64,000 bases of DNA from Ktedonobacter robiniae (GTDB taxonomy: Bacteria > Chloroflexota > Ktedonobacteria > Ktedonobacterales > Ktedonobacteraceae): NCBI RefSeq assembly GCF_016587375.1, contig NZ_BNJG01000001.1:3850001-3914000 (forward strand). Reading direction: 5' to 3'. The notes beneath the pieces are model-generated. The model was given only the letters and a program-made list of their open reading frames with translations, had not been told where the DNA came from and made no database searches. Both the position numbers and the translations under genes were made by a program. The number at the start of each line of letters is the position of its first letter. Position 1 is the first letter of the stretch. Positions 46,640 through 56,567 of the stretch are shown here, piece by piece.

Positions 46640-48586
46640 TTAGAGCACGTGCACGACAATCGCGCTTGCGTTCCCTTCGCCCCCAGCATTATTGGCTTCT
46701 TGTACCAGCAGGCGCGCTATCTCTTCGGTACGAGGGTGTTGGCGTAAAATGTCTTCAATTCGCTTCTCAGGCAGCATATGCCAGACCCCATCGGTACACA
46801 GAATGAGTAGGTCGCCAGGTTCCAGGGCGCGCTGAGAACAGTCAACTGTCACCATGGCATTTTGGCCCAGTGTACGGTAGTGTTGATGGCGTTTGGCGCT
46901 GGCGCGCACTTCATCTGCCCGGAGCAATCCAGCATCAACAAGATTGGCGGCGATGGTATGGTCGTGGGTCGCACATTGTAAACCCTGTCGCTGGCTAAAA
47001 TGGTAAACACGGCTATCGCCCACGTTGGCGACATAGAGCCGCTCTCTATAGAGCAGGGCTACCGCCAGGGTTGTGGCCATCGTCGCGTCATAGTCTGCGT
47101 TACAATGGTAGACGACGCGGTTGGCTTGCCGCACTGCGTCGGCGAGCCATTGCTCTAGAATTTTCTCGCTCATGGGCAAAGCCTGGCGCTGACCTGAGAA
47201 GGTGGCACCTGTGTCTCCAGGTGTGCGTGGAGCATGAATGGGTGTGCCGCGAGAGTGCGAGCGTGTGGTATCTGCCAGTAAAGGGACAAGCGTATCGGCG
47301 ACGGTCTCAACGGCCAGTCGACTGGCTTCATGCCCTAATGTAGGCTTTCCCTGTGGTCCGAGAAGACCATCCGCAATAGCAAAGATGGCGAAAGGGTGTG
47401 GTGATGGTTGTACATTCACGCAGAGTCCTTGGAGGAGCAGGAGCATATCCTCGTTCTCCTGGGCCTTGCGTCCCCTATCGCTTTCATAACTGGCCTCGCA
47501 CTGCGCCCCAAGTGTGGGCATCGTCTCATCCAGTCCATGCCCACAGTGACGACAGAAGCGAGAGCTGCTGCGGTTCTCCCTCCCGCACTGTGGGCAGGGA
47601 TTTTCGGGCATAACGGTTCGCGTGATCACGTTCGAGCTATGCGAGACGAGTGTGAGATCGGCGATGGTCGGCTCTGAGGAGATCGTGTTTGTCGCCAGAG
47701 CTGCTCGCACAGCCGCTGCGAAGTCGCCAGCGCTTTGATAGCGCTTGCGTGGATCGAGATCCATGGCGCGCAAAATGCATGCATCGACCTCTGGTGGCAG
47801 TGCTTGATTGAGTTTGCTGGGCGCGGGAATTTCGGTGGCATGTGTCTTGATTACTGCCTGCACAGGCAAAAGGCCCGTAAATATCTGGTAGGCGACCACA
47901 CCCATCGAATAAATATCGCTGGTGGGTTCCGCATTGCCCTGATCCTGCTCGGGCGCGATATAGTGTTCTGTGCCTAAAGAGAGGCCGCGCTGTGTTAGTG
48001 GTTTCTCCTGTTGCATCGCCCGGGCGATGCCAAAGTCGGCCAGGATGAGATGCCCATCATCCTGTGAAATAAGTAAATTGGAGGGCTTAATATCGCGGTG
48101 TATGATCTGCTGTGGATGCGCATGAATTGTATCGATGGCAGCAGCCATGTCGTCCATGTAACCCAAGGCCTGCTGTGTAGGCAGGGGAAGCTCGGGTTTG
48201 AGCAAGGCCTTGAGCGTTCCACCTGTGATAAGCGGCATTTCCAGGTAGAGAAGAGGCCCATCCTGCCCAAAGTTATGAACCGACACAATATTTTTGTGCT
48301 TGAGCTGATGGGCATAACGCGCCTCACGTCGAAAGCGCTCGATCGCGGTTTGCGGGTCCATGATACTATTTTTGAGCGAGAGGACTTTGAGCGCGACCTG
48401 ACTCATTTCGAAGGTGTCGCTGGCACGGTAGACCACTCCCATCCCGCCCATGCCTATGAGCGTCTCAATGCGGTAACGACCCGCTACCAGGGCTTCAGGC
48501 AGCAGGCATTGGCAGAATGGATTGGTGCATTGTAGCGTGCCAGGTGGATAATCAATCTGGCAACGTGGATTTAGACAACGTGGCAT
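46640..48586 (-). CDS. Ser/Thr protein kinase fused to a PP2C-type phosphatase
   Basis: 648 residues. N-terminal Cys-rich ribbon (CLNPRCQIDYPPGTLQC ... CQC). Kinase at about 37-290: IGMGGMGVVYRA loop, ALKVL lysine, HRDIKPSNLL, DFGIAR, GTEHYIAPEQ. A second ribbon CPQCGRENRSSSRFCRHCG follows. The last 270 residues are PP2C-like: IFAIADGLLG, YVANVGDSRVYHF, DHTIAANLVDAG, LILCTDGVWHML, GNASAIVV. No transmembrane helix, so cytoplasmic. Both activities in one chain suggest a self-limiting switch. Confidence 0.92.
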   Translation of the reverse strand: MPRCLNPRCQIDYPPGTLQCTNPFCQCLLPEALVAGRYRIETLIGMGGMGVVYRASDTFEMSQVALKVLSLKNSIMDPQTAIERFRREARYAHQLKHKNIVSVHNFGQDGPLLYLEMPLITGGTLKALLKPELPLPTQQALGYMDDMAAAIDTIHAHPQQIIHRDIKPSNLLISQDDGHLILADFGIARAMQQEKPLTQRGLSLGTEHYIAPEQDQGNAEPTSDIYSMGVVAYQIFTGLLPVQAVIKTHATEIPAPSKLNQALPPEVDACILRAMDLDPRKRYQSAGDFAAAVRAALATNTISSEPTIADLTLVSHSSNVITRTVMPENPCPQCGRENRSSSRFCRHCGHGLDETMPTLGAQCEASYESDRGRKAQENEDMLLLLQGLCVNVQPSPHPFAIFAIADGLLGPQGKPTLGHEASRLAVETVADTLVPLLADTTRSHSRGTPIHAPRTPGDTGATFSGQRQALPMSEKILEQWLADAVRQANRVVYHCNADYDATMATTLAVALLYRERLYVANVGDSRVYHFSQRQGLQCATHDHTIAANLVDAGLLRADEVRASAKRHQHYRTLGQNAMVTVDCSQRALEPGDLLILCTDGVWHMLPEKRIEDILRQHPRTEEIARLLVQEANNAGGEGNASAIVVHVL

Positions 48587-48856
48587 ACAAACTCTCTTCT
48601 TCCAGGAATGGCGTTTCTTCCCAAGTGTATGAGAGATTCTCTCCTGCTGTCAATATCGACAAAGTTATATGAAATATGTAGTGTTTGGCAACGTCCCCTT
48701 GATTGTGTTTCTCCCCTGGCAAAGGAAGGTACTGAGACAAGAAGTAGCCAGGCGTTATTGTGTTTTTGCCTGACTACTCTTTAAATGCTTGAAAACTCTA
48801 ATAAATATACGTTGCAAGTGCACGAAAGTTGTAGCCATAGGTAGGATGACTAGAGT

Positions 48857-48885
48857 TTGCCACAATTTATGAAGAACGGTATAAT
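48857..48885 (+). promoter_or_regulatory. Promoter upstream of the 333-residue membrane protein
   Basis: TTGCCA (48857-48862), 17 bases, TATAAT (48880-48885). The transcript would run through dispersed repeat copy 6. The remaining 270 bases up to the kinase gene start hold nothing recognisable. Confidence 0.75.
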
Positions 48886-48944
48886 CTGTCAAGATATTGA
48901 TATGGAAAGGGCTGTATGTCTCCTCCCATGTCCTGTTTACCTCC

Positions 48945-49050
48945 TATCGGAAACCTGAGCGTGCTTGCCGTGCCACCTTTAGGTGGTCCCCTAATGGGGG
49001 GAGCGCTAGCTACGGGAGTAGTGCGTGCCCCCGAATGGGGTTGGTTTCCG
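48945..49050 (-). repeat. Dispersed repeat copy 6 (long form)
   Basis: Minus-strand CGGAAACCAACCCCATTCGG ... GTAGCTAGCGCTCCCCCC ... CACGCTCAGGTTTCCGATAG, with an extra inner hairpin CCACCTAAAGGTGG. Confidence 0.85.
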
Positions 49051-49089
49051 CATGAGAAGACGGAAGAGCTTAAAGGATAACACGATTCT

Positions 49090-50091
49090 ATGCTGCAAAC
49101 ACTCCCACTCGTCCTATACATAATCATGATCGAATTGACGATTGGCTCCGTGAGTGTGCTGGTCTTTCTCGATTGGCGCAACGAGGTCAAACGTGGTTTT
49201 CTGGTCTCCTATGCTTTTATCTATCTCGCCCTTGCTGGACTGACGTATTTGTTTCAGCAAAACTTCGCCACTGGTGAACTACTCAATACCTATCGCTCCC
49301 TGGATCATAGCTGGACAGGCTGGCAGACCCTGCCATTGCTCCTCTTCTTTGTGCTGCTGATCCCTTACACGCTCTTCCTCTTACTGGATAAGAAAGCCGG
49401 TGTGGATGGGAAAGTGGAGCATGAGAAGGCTGAAGACGAGGCCCAGAAAGAGGGGAAACCCGCTCCGCGCCGTTCGATACTGCGTGGATTACGCCTCTTA
49501 AGCGGTGTGGCTACGGTCATCGCGGGCCTGGTGACACTCCTGGTACTGGGGATGATCTTCCGTCCGCTGGCGGGGAGCATCGCAGGTGGTGCCTTTACCG
49601 TGGCGGGTTTCTACGCAGCGGCCTTTGCCCTGGGTGGTGTGATGACTGCTATGTGGCTGGGTCACTGGTACCTGGTCACTCCCGCGCTCTCAGAGCGACC
49701 CCTGCTGTTCTCTACCAGCGTTGTCTTACTGGCTATTATCGCGCAGATTATCTTCTTGCCACTGACCGGCCCAACCACGTCGCACGCGAACCAGGCCTCT
49801 TCCAACCAACCAGCCGTGGTCGCCTCGACACCCACGCCAGCGCCAACTCAGTCTCCCTCTAGCCAGGTGAAGCCTGCTGGCCAACCAGTCATTACTCCTC
49901 TGGATACAGGTGCGATTAACTGGCTGCGTATCCTGGTGAGCTTTGTGCTCCCCCTCATCCTGGGCGGCCTCTCCTGGAAGCTCGTCCGTGATCGCTCGTT
50001 CCAGTCGGCAACGGGTATGCTCTACCTGGTGGTGGTACTCACTTTGGCGGGCGAGATCATGGCTCGTGGCTTGTTCTTGATGGGTCTCTAA
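49090..50091 (+). CDS. Polytopic membrane protein, unknown function
   Basis: 333 residues with about eight hydrophobic helices (for example LPLVLYIIMIELTIGSVSVL near the start). A cytoplasmic charged loop (about 105-128) and an outer Ser/Pro/Thr/Gln-rich loop (about 235-270, QASSNQPAVVASTPTPAPTQ) interrupt them. GGVMTAMWLGHWYLVTPAL is a striking His/Trp helix that could bind heme or quinone, but this is speculation. Confidence 0.75.
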   Translation: MLQTLPLVLYIIMIELTIGSVSVLVFLDWRNEVKRGFLVSYAFIYLALAGLTYLFQQNFATGELLNTYRSLDHSWTGWQTLPLLLFFVLLIPYTLFLLLDKKAGVDGKVEHEKAEDEAQKEGKPAPRRSILRGLRLLSGVATVIAGLVTLLVLGMIFRPLAGSIAGGAFTVAGFYAAAFALGGVMTAMWLGHWYLVTPALSERPLLFSTSVVLLAIIAQIIFLPLTGPTTSHANQASSNQPAVVASTPTPAPTQSPSSQVKPAGQPVITPLDTGAINWLRILVSFVLPLILGGLSWKLVRDRSFQSATGMLYLVVVLTLAGEIMARGLFLMGL

Positions 50092-50116
50092 TCCCCGCTA
50101 GTAGTAACTTCACTTC

Positions 50117-50175
50117 TTGGTTGGGAGTGTGTGCATGGGCAGCCTACGGCTGCCCATGCACACACTCCCAACCAA
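50117..50175. terminator. Bidirectional hairpin, 28-bp perfect arms
   Basis: TTGGTTGGGAGTGTGTGCAT... mirrored around 3 bases; the right arm touches the acyl-CoA ligase stop. Confidence 0.8.
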
Positions 50176-51786
50176 TTATTCTTGTGTGAGCTTGAGCGCC
50201 TTTTCGCGCTCTTTCAGTTCGCGGCGCAGGATTTTGCCTGACGCGGTTTTCGGCAAGGCATCAATCTGCTCGATGAAGTGAAAACGCTTGTAGCCAGCCA
50301 GCTTGCCGTTGGCAAAGGCCATGATCTCATCAGGTGTGGCGCTCTGTCCAGGGCGTAAGACGACAAAACCCTTGATCAGCTCGCCTGCTTCGTCGTCTGG
50401 TATGCCAATGACCGCAGAGTCCATGACTGCTGGATGCTCCATCAGCAGGGATTCCAGTTCCGCGGGCGCGACGCCAAAGCCTTTGTACTTGATCATCTCC
50501 TTCTTGCGATCCACAATGTAGGTATAGCCCTCAGCATCCAGGTAGCCTATATCGCCTGTATACAGCCAGCCATCGCGTAGCACCCGCGCCGTCTCCTCTG
50601 GCGCCTTCCAGTAACCCTTCATGACCTGGGGGCCGCGAATGACGATTTCGCCTGTCTCGCCCAGAGGTAGCTCTCGCTCGCCCGTCTCAATGTCCATGAT
50701 CCTGATCTCTGTATTATGGACAGGCAGTCCGACGCTTTCTGTACGTACCAGGGCTGGATCCTTGGGCTGGGAGTGCGTCAGGGGAGAGGTCTCGGTGAGG
50801 CCATAACCCTGGACGACATTGATGCCAGTCTTCTCTTTCAGGCGGCGTGTGGGGTCCATGGGTAGCGGGGCCGCTCCTGAGAAGATATACTTGACGCTCT
50901 TCATCTTGCCCAGGTCGATGGGCGCGTTCGCCAGTGCCAGCACGATAGGTGGTACCGCGAAGTAGTAGGTGACGTTGTGCCTCTCACAGAGTTCAAGTGA
51001 CTGAACCAGGTCGAAGCGTTCCATTAGCACCTGTGTCGCGCCACAGGCGAGGAAGCCTCCCATAAGCATCACACCATAAATATGGTAGAAGGGTAAGAAG
51101 ATGAGCGCGACATCATTGGGAGTGGTCTGGAGTGCCGTCGTGAACTGGAGATTATTTGTTGTCATATTGCGATGGGTGAGCATGGTTCCCTTGGGCAGGC
51201 CCGTGGTGCCGGAGGAATAGGGGAGGGCCAGCAGGTCATCGCCAGTGATATCGGCATGCTTCTGATAGGTTGGCGCGTAATTTCTAATGAGCTGACTGAG
51301 TGCAATGGCCTCGGGCAGGCTTTCAGGGGCCTGGCTTCCCGTGACGAAGATGTGCTTGAGGTGCGGGAGTTTGGTGTTATTGAGTGCAAGCTGCAAGATG
51401 GGTACAAGCTCGCGTTGCACCAGGATGGCGGATGCCTCTGAGTTCTCTAACTGATACGCAACTTCGCGCTCTTTATACGCGGGATTCATAGGGCTTGCGA
51501 CCAGGCCCAGTGTCGCGGCAGCAATAAATGTAACTGTGTATTCGGGGCGGTTGGTAGTGAAGAGGCAAATGCGCTCACCTTTGCGTAAGCCTAACTCATG
51601 CATTCCATTGGCAACGCTATTGACCATAGAGACCACTTCGCGGTAGGTGAAGTAGAGGTCATGGTAGATAATCGCTGTTCGTTCCGGGTATTGTTCTGCG
51701 GTTTTTCTCAGCAAGTGATCGTAGGGGACATCAGGAAATTCAACGGGCGGACGAAAGAGTTCGGGAGCAACCATCTTGGTAAGCAT
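50176..51786 (-). CDS. Acyl-CoA/4-coumarate-CoA ligase-like AMP-forming enzyme
   Basis: Activates a carboxylic acid to its CoA thioester through an acyl-AMP. 536 residues: P-loop-like YSSGTTGLPKG near 192, GYGLTETSP, YTGDIGYLDAEGYTYIVDR, and the C-terminal lysine in LPKTASGKILRR. AAAGGATG precedes the ATG. Substrate unknown. Upstream bases 51787-52038 carry the promoter of the next, divergent gene. Confidence 0.92.
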   Translation of the reverse strand: MLTKMVAPELFRPPVEFPDVPYDHLLRKTAEQYPERTAIIYHDLYFTYREVVSMVNSVANGMHELGLRKGERICLFTTNRPEYTVTFIAAATLGLVASPMNPAYKEREVAYQLENSEASAILVQRELVPILQLALNNTKLPHLKHIFVTGSQAPESLPEAIALSQLIRNYAPTYQKHADITGDDLLALPYSSGTTGLPKGTMLTHRNMTTNNLQFTTALQTTPNDVALIFLPFYHIYGVMLMGGFLACGATQVLMERFDLVQSLELCERHNVTYYFAVPPIVLALANAPIDLGKMKSVKYIFSGAAPLPMDPTRRLKEKTGINVVQGYGLTETSPLTHSQPKDPALVRTESVGLPVHNTEIRIMDIETGERELPLGETGEIVIRGPQVMKGYWKAPEETARVLRDGWLYTGDIGYLDAEGYTYIVDRKKEMIKYKGFGVAPAELESLLMEHPAVMDSAVIGIPDDEAGELIKGFVVLRPGQSATPDEIMAFANGKLAGYKRFHFIEQIDALPKTASGKILRRELKEREKALKLTQE

Positions 51787-51952
51787 GACATGGCATCCTT
51801 TCGCTGCAACTCAGCACTGAGTAATAATCAAAGGCGTGAAAGGTTCCTATCTCTAGATCCTAGCCGCAAGGCTATTTGCTATGCAAGTAGAATAACATCA
51901 ATCAGGTGAGAGAATCAAGAAATGATCGGTAGGGTTAATTTTAACCGCGTTT

Positions 51953-51961
51953 TGGTATACT
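51953..51961 (+). promoter_or_regulatory. Extended -10 promoter of the GxGYxYP-P450 pair
   Basis: TGGTATACT, i.e. TG-n-TATACT, with no strong -35, 78 bases before the GTG start. Confidence 0.5.
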
Positions 51962-52038
51962 TTAAAAATAGCGATAGTCGTGTTTTGAGCCTCTTCGTTT
52001 GCTGGAGTCTATAGTTGAAGTAGCCAGGAGAAGCTAGC

Positions 52039-53625
52039 GTGCAAAAATATGTAGTGCGCCTCAATGAGAGTTTGATGCAACTGCTTTCTTTGTTTCAGGC
52101 ACCTCATAGTCTCGCAATCTACGATATATCCTCTGCTTCGCTCGAGGTGCGACAGGCAGTATCAACACTGGTTGGCCTGATAAATCGCTCGCAACCTGAA
52201 ATCTACCTGATCTACAATCATGACGACCGCTTCTGGCTCGAACAGATTCCTGACTCTCTGCCACGCCACAGTATGAACGCAAGTGGTAATGACACCCTGG
52301 GTGCTTTGATCCAGGAATATCGTACACGCATTCAGGGGATCATCATTTATGATCCCTCACAACAGGACACTATCAACCTGGCGACAACCATCGCGGGCCT
52401 GCGCGATGGTTTTGTGGCCACTCCTGAACTGGCGGCTTCCCTTCAGCAGCAGTATCATCTCCCCGTTATCGATGACCTGCGTAACTACCAGTGGCGTTCG
52501 CGTCTGCACATGTATCGCTGGGCGCAGCAGAACTTCTTGCGCGACACCAACAATCTCGTATTGGCTGGTCTGACTCCGGAGGGCCTGACGCCCTTGCGCT
52601 CACTTCTCGTCGCAACACGTGCCTTTGTCTACTGGCTGGAGGCACGTAAATATGTGCCAGAGCCTCAGGTAGACTGGCTCTCCGAGCGGGCGTTGTTCAA
52701 AGAGATCCTGGCCACTTACCCCGCAGGCGCGCTACACCTGGGCTGGTTTCCTGATGAGGGGAGCGGTGTACAATTGACCTCACAGCATGCCTTACCTGTG
52801 TATGCCTCCGATTACTATCAGAACCTGGAGGTCTGGTTGTCGCTACCCATGGCCGATATGCCTCTGCCAGTCGCTCCAGTAGTGCAGATCAGCAAAGCGC
52901 CACAGAAGAAAACGTATCTCTCTTTTACCATTAGCGATGGGGATAATATCCAGTATTGCCAGCACCGTTTGCTGCAACTCTGGCGCGATAACGCGCGTGG
53001 TTCGTTGCCACTGGGCTGGACCATCTCGCCCGCGCTGCCCTACTTCGCGCCTTCCCTGGCGAAGTATTACCTGGAGAGCGCTACGGCGAATGATGAGTTG
53101 GTCGCCGCACCCAGCGGAGCTGGGTACATGTTTCCATCGCGCTGGCCTGCACAGCATATGCAAGAGTTCCTGGCTGATACGGGTGAGATGATGCAAGCCA
53201 TGGGACTCTCGACATTAGAGGTTCTAGATACAGACTTTCTCCATGGCCTGGGCCTGCTCCCATTTAGCATCACTGGCATGGGTTTTCTCAGTAAACGTCT
53301 ACAACGCACCTTCACCAGTCTGCTTACTCCTGATGGTTTGTGTGGTATATTAAGTGGTGCTGGCACATTCTGGGCCTGCTGGCACCTGGCGAACAAGGTT
53401 CCCTGGTATCAGAGCCTGGGCCTGGCAATGAGCGTTGAGCAGGCAGTACAATTGATTACTACAACCGCGAAGATTCGCCGCCAGCGTCCGCTCTTCCTCA
53501 ATATCTATGTCCTGGCATGGCGCATGTCACCCTCAACCCTTTTAGAGGTCATGGCGCGCCTGGGTGATGAATATGAGTTGGTGTTGCCGCGTGATCTCTT
53601 GGCGATGCTCACCCAGATTTTGTAA
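52039..53625 (+). CDS. GxGYxYP-family protein
   Basis: 528 residues. The name-giving motif appears as GAGYMFP at about residue 360, with TISDGDNIQY upstream and LEVLDTDFLHG downstream, as in this putative glycoside-hydrolase-like family. No signal peptide is visible, unlike many members thought to act on polysaccharides outside the cell. GTG start with AGGAGA 8 bases upstream. Only 15 bases separate it from the P450 gene. Confidence 0.8.
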   Translation: MQKYVVRLNESLMQLLSLFQAPHSLAIYDISSASLEVRQAVSTLVGLINRSQPEIYLIYNHDDRFWLEQIPDSLPRHSMNASGNDTLGALIQEYRTRIQGIIIYDPSQQDTINLATTIAGLRDGFVATPELAASLQQQYHLPVIDDLRNYQWRSRLHMYRWAQQNFLRDTNNLVLAGLTPEGLTPLRSLLVATRAFVYWLEARKYVPEPQVDWLSERALFKEILATYPAGALHLGWFPDEGSGVQLTSQHALPVYASDYYQNLEVWLSLPMADMPLPVAPVVQISKAPQKKTYLSFTISDGDNIQYCQHRLLQLWRDNARGSLPLGWTISPALPYFAPSLAKYYLESATANDELVAAPSGAGYMFPSRWPAQHMQEFLADTGEMMQAMGLSTLEVLDTDFLHGLGLLPFSITGMGFLSKRLQRTFTSLLTPDGLCGILSGAGTFWACWHLANKVPWYQSLGLAMSVEQAVQLITTTAKIRRQRPLFLNIYVLAWRMSPSTLLEVMARLGDEYELVLPRDLLAMLTQIL

Positions 53626-53640
53626 TAGGGAAGCCTTTTA

Positions 53641-54777
53641 ATGCAAAATGATGCCTATTTTTTATCCCTTGCCTGGTATCGGCATATGCGAGAGCATGCG
53701 CCTGTCACATACAGCGAGCAACATCAGCAGTGGATGGTGTTTTGCTATGATGACGTCAAGCGAGTACTCTCCGATTATGAGGCATTTTCCTCTGAGGTCG
53801 AGTCTGAAGGGCATATGCTCACGCCGATGGACGTAAGCCTGGTGGCGCTGGATCCGCCGCGCCACCGCCATCTCCGCGCACTGATCACCCAGGCTTTTAC
53901 ACCTCGCATCGTGACCCAGATGACTGCCCGCATTGAGCAACTGGTTAATGATTTGCTGGAGAAGCACGCCGATCGCGGCGAGATGGATATTATTGACGAT
54001 CTGGCTTATCCGCTCACGGTAACCATTATTGCTGAAATCCTGGGTGTGCCTGCCGCCGATCGGGCGCGCTTTCGCCACTGGTCTGATCTCCTGGCTGGCG
54101 TGGCTCCTTTTGATGGCAGCGATTTTATGGGTGAGATGAGTGCATATTTCTCGCATATGCTTGATGAACGCCGCCGTGAGCCACAGGAGGACCTGATCTC
54201 CAGCCTGCTCGCGGCCCAGGTGGGAGGAGAGCACCTCTCCAGGCTAGAGTTACTGGGTTTTTGCATCCTCTTGCTGGTAGCAGGCAATGTTACATCCACG
54301 CACCTGTTGGGCAATGTCTTTCTCTGCTTTGATGAGTTCCCTCATCTTCTTGACGACTTGGCACGAGACCTGATGCTATTGCCAGGAGTCATCGAAGAAG
54401 TTCTGCGTTATCGCTCGCCTTTGCGCTTCATGTTCCGCGTCGCCAAAAAGGATACGCAGTTAGGTGGACAGTCTATTCATGCAGGGCAATGGATCAGTGC
54501 CTACATCGCCTCCGCCAATCATGATGAAGCTGTTTTCTCGCATCCTGAGCGCTTTGACATCACCAGAACGCCCAACCCCCATCTCTCCTTCGGCCATGGT
54601 GTGCACTACTGCCTGGGTGCTCCGCTGGCGCGCCTGGAGACGCGAATAGTACTAGAGATCATGCTCCAGCGTTTCTCCTCGATTCAAAGACGCCCAGGAA
54701 GCACGCTAGAGTCGCTTGACCCCCAGGGTTTTATGCAAGGGGTGAAGCACTTCCCCATCATTTTTACCCCTCGTTAG
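53641..54777 (+). CDS. Cytochrome P450
   Basis: Heme monooxygenase of 378 residues, CYP107-like bacterial size. I-helix AGNVTST at about 214 (oxygen-activation Thr), EEVLRYRSP (ExxR), heme loop FGHGVHYCLGAPLAR with ligand Cys324. Needs ferredoxin partners that are not here. Translationally close to the GxGYxYP gene, so probably one mRNA. Substrate unknown. Confidence 0.93.
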   Translation: MQNDAYFLSLAWYRHMREHAPVTYSEQHQQWMVFCYDDVKRVLSDYEAFSSEVESEGHMLTPMDVSLVALDPPRHRHLRALITQAFTPRIVTQMTARIEQLVNDLLEKHADRGEMDIIDDLAYPLTVTIIAEILGVPAADRARFRHWSDLLAGVAPFDGSDFMGEMSAYFSHMLDERRREPQEDLISSLLAAQVGGEHLSRLELLGFCILLLVAGNVTSTHLLGNVFLCFDEFPHLLDDLARDLMLLPGVIEEVLRYRSPLRFMFRVAKKDTQLGGQSIHAGQWISAYIASANHDEAVFSHPERFDITRTPNPHLSFGHGVHYCLGAPLARLETRIVLEIMLQRFSSIQRRPGSTLESLDPQGFMQGVKHFPIIFTPR

Positions 54778-54901
54778 CCTCTTTATTGTATTGCCAAAGA
54801 GGCTAGTAAGCTGAGAAATGAGATTTCCCCTGGCAGAGGATTTTTGTGTACTTGTGTTGATGGGTGTCAGTAACCCCACGAGGAAACTCGGGGCTTGCCT
54901 C

Positions 54902-56269
54902 TCAACTCCACCGCAATTCTGAGTACCGGCGAAGGCGCTCAGCTTTGGCTTCCCTGTCGGAGGTATCGGGGGCAACTGACAATTGCCCCGTCTTCCCCCA
55001 ATCTTGTCGGAGGAAGAGCGTTCTCATGACCAGATTGCGCGCACCCACCAGGTCCGCGTGCAGCTCGTAGTGACAACTGCCACAATGGAAGACCAGTCCC
55101 TTGTTCGGGCGATTGTCCTTATGCGTGTAGCCACATTTGGGGCAGGCTTGCGAGGTATACTGTGCCTCCACCTTGATGGCCAGCGACCCGCCCAGGACCG
55201 CTTTATAGGCAATCAGGGCATGCAGTTCGGCAAACGACCACTGGGAGCACACCCGGTTGGCACGCCGCATTTTCGGGGTCGCAGGCTCGGTCCCTTTGCT
55301 GCCTTTCTTGCGTTTGCGCTTGCGCACTTTGGTGCGTTCGCGGATGCCGGTCAGGTCTTCCAAGCCGATTAGGGCTTCTTGGTGGGTCGTGACGATCTGC
55401 TTGGCGATGTGGTGGTTGGCTTGCCGTTTCAACCGTCTCTCTCGCTGCTCGATTCGCCGGATGGTGCGTTTTGAGCCGCGAGTGCCTTTGCGTTGCAAGC
55501 GTTTTCTCAGGCGTGCGTAGTGGTTGGCCCGCTGTTTGGCCTGCTTTCCCGAGAAAAAGCAGGGATCTCCCGTGGCCGTGGAAGTGACTGCCAGGTAGCG
55601 GATGCCGACGTCAACGCCGACCAGTTGATTGTACTGTTCAAAGGTCGGTTCAGGGAGTTCAATCTGCAGGGAGACGAGCAGATAAAAGCATTTCCTGGAC
55701 TGGTCATACCAGAGCTTGGCCGCTGCGATCCGGGCTCCCTGCTTTATCAGAGCGACATGCTTCCCATAGCCGCTGTAGGGGACGATCATGCGCCCGGAGA
55801 GCGTGAGGATGCTGACCTGCTGCTCGTGCTTGAAGCCGTAGTCGCGCTGGTGGTTGTAGGTCAGGGTGGGAGAGAGGTGCTTCGGGGCCTGATCCAGTCC
55901 CTTGTAGCGCTTCCTGGTCATGCCAGCCCGACGCAACTCTGCATTAGTACGCACCTTGGTCCACAGGCCTTTGTAGGTAGCTCCGACTTGGCGCGCAACA
56001 TTGCAGGCCATTTGGGCCGGCAACCCATAGCGAGCGCGAAGGTCGTCATAGGTCCCATCTTGCAGGCGTCGTTGGTTGCTCATCTTGCCATGCTCAAACG
56101 CATAGCGGCTCACAAAATTCAAGGCATCGCGATAGGCCAGTTGGGTGGCCCGTAAGGCCGCAAACTGTTCTGGAGTCGCGTGCAGTTTCAGTTTGGCCGT
56201 GATGACTTGTTCCGTGAGAACAAATGTACCATGTTCACCGATACGTGTCAATGCCTTCCTTGTGTGCAT
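54902..56269 (-). CDS. tnpB: TnpB RNA-guided nuclease, second type
   Basis: 455 residues. RuvC Asp in VGVDVGIRYLAV, Glu in IGLEDLTGIRE, Asp in HADLVGARNLV; zinc finger CPKCGYTH and CGSC. A long basic helix (KVRKRKRKKGSKG) lies between. C-terminal tail overlaps the predicted guide-RNA region, which ends in the hairpin CCCCGAG-TTTC-CTCGTGGGG at about 54885-54866. No tnpA. Only about 26% alike in layout to the copy at 24857, so a separate lineage. Confidence 0.9.
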   Translation of the reverse strand: MHTRKALTRIGEHGTFVLTEQVITAKLKLHATPEQFAALRATQLAYRDALNFVSRYAFEHGKMSNQRRLQDGTYDDLRARYGLPAQMACNVARQVGATYKGLWTKVRTNAELRRAGMTRKRYKGLDQAPKHLSPTLTYNHQRDYGFKHEQQVSILTLSGRMIVPYSGYGKHVALIKQGARIAAAKLWYDQSRKCFYLLVSLQIELPEPTFEQYNQLVGVDVGIRYLAVTSTATGDPCFFSGKQAKQRANHYARLRKRLQRKGTRGSKRTIRRIEQRERRLKRQANHHIAKQIVTTHQEALIGLEDLTGIRERTKVRKRKRKKGSKGTEPATPKMRRANRVCSQWSFAELHALIAYKAVLGGSLAIKVEAQYTSQACPKCGYTHKDNRPNKGLVFHCGSCHYELHADLVGARNLVMRTLFLRQDWGKTGQLSVAPDTSDREAKAERLRRYSELRWS

Positions 56270-56567
56270 TTGCCTCTCTCTTCCTCTGCAAGAAGGAACG
56301 CCGCATTCCTCCCCATACGTGAACGACAGGAGACTTCTGCGGCGGTTTATTGGTGGGTTTGAATGATTTTCTAATCAGATAGGAATAACCTGAATAGTGA
56401 CAGAGGGAAAATAGGTTGCTTGATGGAACACTGTTCATAAAGAGCGCTTTATTCTCTCTAAGGGTTATGTCTCTTTTTGAGAATTGGTTGTAATTTATAA
56501 GCTTGACCGAACAATCAGATTTGATCACTTAACACGATCTTTGTCTGATGAAGAAAGGAACCCTGGT
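56270..56567. other. AT-rich upstream region of the first repeat-peptide gene
   Basis: About 300 bases without a gene between tnpB and peptide gene 1. Clearly more AT-rich than the housekeeping parts of the window. No confident promoter. Confidence 0.4.
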
